Shown here: positions 60,197 through 64,000 of the stretch, one piece after another | Numbering within the stretch: position 1 is the first letter of the stretch | Layout: each line of letters opens with the position of its first letter | Assembly (NCBI GenBank): GCA_963082975.1 | Contig: OY720344.1 | Span: forward strand, 9,163,580-9,227,579 | Reading direction: 5' to 3' | From: Labia minor | Lineage: Eukaryota; Arthropoda; Insecta; Dermaptera; Spongiphoridae | DNA: 64,000 bases | Program-made: the position numbers and the translations under genes | Notes under the pieces: generated by a model | The model's database searches: none | What the model was told of the DNA's origin: nothing | The model's input: the letters and a program-made list of their open reading frames with translations, nothing else

Positions 60197-60654
60197 CTAA
60201 AAACACATTCAAAAGAATTAAAAAAAACAAACTCAAATCAATATTTTAATTATATATAAATATTACATTCCAATAAATAATTTTTCTATGTAAAGTAAAA
60301 ATAGTAGATTATATTAACAAAAACAAATATTATCTGATTAATTGGAAGATTTTAAGACTTTCATGCTTTTATTTAACGTAAATAGAAAAGAGTATTTAAT
60401 ATTAAACAAAAAAAAATATATAAACATAAGTAAATATATTCTTTGTTAGAAAAATTATTTTTATAATTCTTGTTAATATGAATTTATATAATAAATAATT
60501 TATTTATTAAGATTAATGGTGCTAGTATATTTTCAATAAATTAATTTCAAAAGATTTGTGAAATAGTCTTAATTACAGTAATATGTCCATCATACCTAAA
60601 TAATAAAAAAAATTATATTCAATAATTTATTGTGTATTTTTTAATCTTTTTTAC

Positions 60655-61246
60655 TATCTCGCCAGAGATAGTATTGCGATCACGAAAATTTTCGATGTTG
60701 AGATTTTGATGTTTTTATATGTTTTGAAGGTTCCTGAATCATTTTCACTAAGGTTGAGAAAAATGTCTGTCTGTGTGCGTGTGTATGTTTGTATGTATGT
60801 AACCAAGATTACGCAAAAACGGTTTGAGCTAGAATGATGAAATTTAGTACATGGGCATTATTCAAAGTTTGTAGTTTTCTATCAACTATTGAGAAATGTA
60901 GCTCAACCGGAAGAGGGACATTACCTTCAACGTTTTGATTTTTTTTCCTCTAAAGTGACCGTAAAAATAAAGATATATGTTTGATAATTTTTCACATGAT
61001 TAAAAATTGTATAAAACTGCTATATATAGAATCTCAGCTTGATAAAATCGCTGAAAGTACCAGAATTAATTTTTTAACACTGCAAATTTGTTAACACTGC
61101 ACTGGTGCCATCAATAAAGAACCAAACATGCGCTGGTTTAATAAATATTATTTATAATTTATAATTAATTAAATTTAATTTAAATATAATATATTATGTT
61201 ATTTAATCCAATACAAATTGCGAGATAGTCGAGTGGAGACACTCCA
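60655..61246 (+). mobile_element. HINE-like Helentron, full length
   Basis: Intact hairpins at both ends (ACTATCTCGCCAGAGATA and GAGTGGAGACACTCC). A TG-rich stretch lies at 60770-60802. About 592 bp. Confidence 0.7.
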
Positions 61247-61319
61247 ACTAATTTTAAATAATATATAATAAAGTTTAAATAGAAAAATCACCTGTTAAAT
61301 ATTAAATTATTAAAACTTT

Positions 61320-61430
61320 GGTTGCTGTTGTAGCAATCGAAACGTTGTGTATTTTTTTGAATAAATTTACAATAGAAAATATCAATATGTGGTTTTATTT
61401 ACAAAATTCTCTTATAAATCACCTGTTAAA
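61320..61430 (+). repeat. Second copy of the hairpin-tailed repeat
   Basis: GTAGCAATCGAAACGTTGTG and the next 90 bp match 11725-11800. The left arm of the hairpin is degraded here. Confidence 0.4.
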
Positions 61431-62281
61431 CATGTAAACGATTTAATAATAATACTTGGTTAAAATGTTGATTAAAATACGCTTATAAAAAAAACTAAAA
61501 TGATTTTTCCCAAATGACTCATCGATTCAAAAGTACAAAGGTGAGATTCTTGGCAAAGCGCACACTCAAAATATCCCCTTCCAATATCCATCCAATATCG
61601 GTGTCAATGAATACCCTTAATACATTTATGTTGAGCTTTATTGAAAACACATTAACATATAATAACTCATATAATTTTTTTATATCTTATTTTTATAAAA
61701 TAATATTCTTTCCTATTAAAATATATATACATTGTATATAATTATAAATTGAAAACATTACATCTAAAAAGTTTAGTTAATAATTTTTTTTTAGTCTCTT
61801 AACATTTAATTAAATAACAAAATATTTTAAGTACCTAGAATTGATTACATATTTAAATTTTACAACTTTTTTAATTTATGCCATAAATGAAAAATTTTAT
61901 AGTTTAACTTATCATTTTCAATAACATTTTATTTAAAAAGAATAAAATAATAATAATAATAATAATAATAGCAGGTATATGTCAGCTGTTTTCAACCTGT
62001 TTTTTATGTTGAAGCACATATTTATTTTTTTTTATTGGCAGTGTAGATTCATGCCCAATTTTAGTCAGCTTTTACGTTTATTTGTTAATTTATATACTAA
62101 ATAAATTTTATTAAATATCGATTATATTAACAAATTCATAATTTTAAAATATTATTTATTTATAAATAATTAAATTAAATAATTTTTCAAAATTAAATAT
62201 TTTCAACTACGATTACCTATCTCAAAAAACAAAAAAAACAAAAATGGATTACGTTTACACAACATTTTCCTTTGTGTTTTT
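61431..62281. other. AT-rich sequence upstream of exon a
   Basis: No exon in the phase required by exon a was found. An (AAT)n run lies at 61946-61970. Confidence 0.5.
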
Positions 62282-62609
62282 ACTATCTCGCCAGAGATAG
62301 TATTGCGATCACGAAAATTTTCGATGTCGAGATTTTGATGTTTTTATACGTTTTGAAGGTTCCTGAATCATTTTCACTAAGGTTGAGAAAAATGTCTGTG
62401 TGTGTATGTATGTAGACAAGATTATGCAAAAACGGTATGAGCTAGAATAATGGAATTTGGTATATGGGCATTATTCAAAATGGTTTAATAAATATTATTT
62501 ATTAATTTGAATTAATAATTTATAATTAATTAAATTAAATTTAAATATAATATATTATGTTATTGAATCCAATTCAAATTTCCGAGATAGTCGAGTGGAG
62601 ACACTCCAA
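62282..62609 (+). mobile_element. HINE-like Helentron, internal deletion derivative
   Basis: Both ends are present, but the body jumps from CATTATTCAAAA to TGGTTTAATAAATATT, losing about 260 bp. At 328 bp it is the shortest copy with both ends. Confidence 0.65.
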
Positions 62610-62817
62610 TTTATTTGTTTTTGTTTTCGCAACATCTTAATATTATATTTATAATTTGAATGATGAATATGTAAAGATCTCAATTTAGTGGCAGTTAGCC
62701 AGGTAAGAAATTGTCAGATGATGTATAGCAAGCTCCGTTAGGAAAGGCGTTGTCGATGTCGCACGTCCGTGAATATAAAGTAGCTGTTTGTTTTCACTCA
62801 CGCATGGTTGACTTCCT

Positions 62818-63017
62818 NNNNNNNNNNNNNNNNNNNNNNNNNNNNNNNNNNNNNNNNNNNNNNNNNNNNNNNNNNNNNNNNNNNNNNNNNNNNNNNNNNN
62901 NNNNNNNNNNNNNNNNNNNNNNNNNNNNNNNNNNNNNNNNNNNNNNNNNNNNNNNNNNNNNNNNNNNNNNNNNNNNNNNNNNNNNNNNNNNNNNNNNNNN
63001 NNNNNNNNNNNNNNNNN
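62818..63017. other. Assembly gap (200 N)
   Basis: Exactly 200 N. The round length suggests a gap of nominal size. Open frames running through it have no meaning. The left flank (62690-62817) is moderately GC-rich and unexplained; the right flank enters a repeat copy at about 63080. Confidence 0.99.
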
Positions 63018-63079
63018 AAATTTAATTTTTATCTCTTGAGGCCTGAATTAAATTTAACAACAATTGGAATATATTTTTA

Positions 63080-63405
63080 CAGACCGACGATAGGAAGGGA
63101 AGGGTTATTTTCACACCAAATTTCACATGAGGAGATTTTTTTACATATCTCCACAAATCTTCCACTTTATATTGGTTTTATCCTCGGGAAAAATCATCTT
63201 CATTAGTTTTTTATTAATTTTAAATTATATGACGCCACCCTTCACTTCATGACGTCACAGCCAGCGCCTCCTTACATATTATAAATAAAATAAAAAGAAA
63301 AATATTTATGTTATATATTATGATATATCTGTTTTTGATTGCATTAATACATACATTTAAATTTGAAATTTTTTCTGTAGCTGGAAATTAATTTAGGTCA
63401 ACTTA
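63080..63405 (+). mobile_element. Third copy of the (CCGT)n family, without the triplication
   Basis: ACAGACCGACGATAGGAAGG, TTTCACACCAAATTTCACAT, ATGACGTCACAGCC and CTGTAGCTGGAAATTAATTT match the 43190-43555 part. The assembly gap lies 62 bp to the left. Confidence 0.55.
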
Positions 63406-64000
63406 TTTTATATTATTAATTAATAATTAATAATTTATTATATTAAAATTGTTGAACTTGACGGATACGTATTTAAGTTTAAGTTATAATATCAAGCATA
63501 TATATTTTATTGTTTGTGATATATATTATATATTATATATCATATATATACATAGATAGATAGATAGATAGATATATAAAATAACAGAGATAATAAATAT
63601 TGAAATAAAAATCTTGAATAATTTTCTTAATCTGTCAGTGTCTGAAAAAGAGAATGAATAGAAATGGGCGTGGAATGCATTAACCTTGTCAAGGCAAACG
63701 TGAATGCCCTTTAAATAAGAAAGAAATAGCAAATGTGTTTTTGCTTTCTGTTTATTGGATGCCACTGGCACTTGTTCAATTCACTGGCAAAAGAAGAGAG
63801 TTGCAGAGCAACAAGTGTTTATGGACCAATGATCTCTGCACCCACACACTTATAATCCCACACACCTCATGATTATTACCCCCCCCCCCCCCCTCGCCCA
63901 CTTAGTCACTACCTATTCTTTATTACGAAGCTCAATATCAAATAAATAAAATAAAATAAAATAAAAAACAAGTACTGATTGAAAATAGAAATAAGAATTG
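63406..64000. other. Right edge of the window
   Basis: GATA repeats at 63553-63573 and a C run at 63880-63893. The block 63640-63900 is of ordinary base composition and could be near an exon or promoter of supervillin, but no frame with usable splice sites was found. Confidence 0.45.

Noticed and set aside
58160-58633. 157-codon plus-strand open frame opposite exon b
   Set aside because: It is the antisense of the strongly supported minus-strand supervillin exon and has no family resemblance.
62750-63206. Open frames running through the N run
   Set aside because: They exist only because the gap contains no stop codons.
1-64000. CRISPR array, bacterial operon or phage system
   Set aside because: The sequence is a spliced eukaryotic gene with eukaryotic repeats; no spacer-repeat array or prokaryotic gene order exists.

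Overview
The window is eukaryotic, strongly AT-rich, and intron-dominated. It looks like an arthropod, most likely an insect: the one host gene is an arthropod-style supervillin, and the repeats (mariner, hAT, pogo-like elements, a LINE 3' end, tRNA-derived SINEs, DINE-1/HINE-like Helentrons) are typical of insects. I cannot name the order. One 200-base assembly gap lies at 62818-63017. I saw no LTR, retroviral or Polinton-like element.

A single minus-strand gene, supervillin (Svil), spans the window. I traced 20 coding exons from 60196 down to 1086. Their reading phases agree at every junction, giving 1905 codons. The order is a disordered N-terminal half (60196-49181), a central linker with two SIAER-type modules (23397-8016), then the villin/gelsolin-like repeats (7910-1086). 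The true N-terminus lies beyond the right edge or in an unrecognised exon after 60197. The end of the gelsolin region and any headpiece lie beyond the left edge. The largest intron (23398-49180) is 25.8 kb.

The most interesting host feature is a set of GC-richer islands inside the introns that look like alternative starts of the same gene. At about 11.0-11.46 kb an alternative first exon would give the gelsolin half a 26-residue N-terminal membrane anchor. Weaker candidates lie near 56.3, 51.4 and 40.4 kb, and a possible 26-nt microexon lies at 33.15 kb. The N-terminal half carries an array of I-L-K-basic-Ser/Thr motifs.

The introns hold many repeats. A HINE-like Helentron family has about eleven copies or pieces. 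A long-hairpin MITE has 8-bp target duplications at two copies. A tRNA-derived SINE has five copies, and a second SINE head carries two different bodies. There are two decayed mariners, a pogo-like element of 1984 bp with a deletion derivative, a pogo-like MITE with TA flanks, several hAT MITEs, two hAT transposase C-terminal fragments, one LINE 3' end, and a (CCGT)n-containing element with an internal triplication. The remaining intron sequence is AT-rich and I see no genes in it.
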